Shown here in pieces: positions 13,945-14,573 of a DNA stretch of 14,573 nt (position 1 is the first letter of the stretch; every line of letters begins with the position of its first letter). Both the position numbers and the translations under genes were made by a program. Source of the DNA: an uncultured Clostridia bacterium (GTDB lineage: Bacteria > Bacillota > Clostridia > Oscillospirales > CAG-272); assembly GCA_904501865.1 (NCBI GenBank), contig CAJGCF010000040.1, positions 1 through 14,573 on the forward strand, written 5' to 3'. The notes beneath the pieces were generated by a model. It made no database searches, had not been told where the DNA came from, and was given only the letters and a program-made list of their open reading frames with translations.

Positions 13945-14005
13945 TTTGCTTTATATGGTCATCGGTCAAACCGATAATTTCTTATAAAACTTTTATTGAG
14001 ATAAA

Positions 14006-14573
14006 TTACTCAATGATGTCAGATACGACACCGGAACCAACGGTTCTACCACCCTCACGGATAGCGAAACGAAGACCCTTCTCACAAGCGATGGGCTTGA
14101 TGAGCTCAACAGTCATATCAACGTTGTCGCCGGGGCGGCACATCTCAACGCCTGCGGGAAGCTCGATAACACCGGTAACGTCGGTTGTTCTGAAGTAGAA
14201 CTGAGGTCTGTAACCTGCGAAGAAGGGCTTAGAACGGCCACCCTCTTTTTCGGTAAGAACGTAAACCTGACCTACGAACTTTGTGTGGGGGTTGATGGAG
14301 CCGGGCTTACAAAGAACCTGACCTCTTTCGATCTCGTCCTTAGCAACACCACGGAGAAGAGCACCGATGTTGTCACCTGCTTCAGCCTGGGGAAGAAGCT
14401 TGTGGAACATTTCAACACCTGTAACGGTTGTCTGCTTCTTTTCCTCAGAGAGACCAACGATCTCTACTACGTCACCAACCTTAACAGTACCTCTCTCAAC
14501 TCTACCTGTAGCAACAGTACCACGGCCGGAGATGGAGAATACGTCCTCAACGGGCATAAGGAAGGGAAGGTCA
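14006..14573 (-). CDS. tuf: Elongation factor Tu, C-terminal half (5' end outside window)
   Basis: Open to the right edge, with 188 residues visible. It begins DLPFLMPVEDVFSISGRGTV, which is the start of EF-Tu domain II, and continues through VATGRVERG, LLRGVAKDEIERGQVL, and the domain III segments FFAGYRPQFYFRTTDVTG and MPGDNV-like CRPGDNVDM to the usual end GGRTVGSGVVSDIIE. EF-Tu delivers aminoacyl-tRNA to the ribosome as a GTPase; the G domain lies beyond the window. The stop is TAA at 14006-14008. No conventional terminator with a U tract is visible before ribU, which is read in the same direction. Confidence 0.98.
   Translation of the reverse strand, partial: DLPFLMPVEDVFSISGRGTVATGRVERGTVKVGDVVEIVGLSEEKKQTTVTGVEMFHKLLPQAEAGDNIGALLRGVAKDEIERGQVLCKPGSINPHTKFVGQVYVLTEKEGGRSKPFFAGYRPQFYFRTTDVTGVIELPAGVEMCRPGDNVDMTVELIKPIACEKGLRFAIREGGRTVGSGVVSDIIE

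Noticed and set aside
1..14573. CRISPR arrays, insertion sequences, integrase or phage genes, tRNA or rRNA
   Set aside because: I saw no repeat-spacer pattern, transposase or integrase motif, or cloverleaf; the window reads as stable core genome.

Overview
The window looks like the chromosome of an anaerobic, low-to-mid GC Clostridia-type Firmicute, probably a gut commensal. I infer this from strong GGAGG-type ribosome binding sites, TTGACA/TATAAT promoters, S-box and RFN riboswitches, long-form HPF, RecD2, ComF and, above all, electron-bifurcating redox genes. I cannot name the genus. Every gene except hpf is on the minus strand. I see no tRNA, rRNA, CRISPR array, transposase or phage gene.

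Region 1 (1-4014, minus) is a redox cluster. Read in its own direction it runs promoter, nfnA, nfnB, a short-chain dehydrogenase (SDR), hydC (NuoE-like) and hydB (NuoF-like, cut by the left edge). NfnAB couples NADH, ferredoxin and NADP+ pools. HydC and HydB are the diaphorase subunits that accompany a [FeFe]-hydrogenase HydA, expected just beyond the left edge. The SDR between them strongly resembles, from memory, bacterial bile-acid 12-alpha-hydroxysteroid dehydrogenases. A perfect TTGACA-17-TATAAT promoter precedes nfnA, with a Rex-like NAD(H)-responsive operator candidate upstream of it.

Region 2 (4015-5030) is a 450-base stretch without a large gene, followed by hpf (ribosome hibernation factor, the only plus-strand gene). 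The stretch holds a 53-codon minus-strand ORF with coding-like codon use. It also holds a long hpf leader of about 170 nt, heavily folded (three hairpins, two with G.U pairs that only work on the plus strand), which may belong to the raiA class of structured RNAs.

Region 3 (5031-8577) holds pepD (M20 dipeptidase), mreB and comF, separated by terminators and a good mreB promoter. Region 4 (8578-10830) is recD2, in an apparent operon with comF. Region 5 (10959-12357) is metK under a textbook SAM-I riboswitch with a 9-bp antiterminator/terminator switch. Region 6 (12402-12955) is a small multidrug export family membrane protein with a perfect-consensus promoter. Region 7 (12960-13918) is a RibU-type riboflavin ECF transporter component under an FMN riboswitch whose final hairpin overlaps the Shine-Dalgarno. 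Region 8 is the 3' part of tuf.

Most of this is conserved core genome. The parts that merit attention are the redox/SDR operon, the small ORF, the folded hpf leader, and the unusual layout between tuf and ribU.
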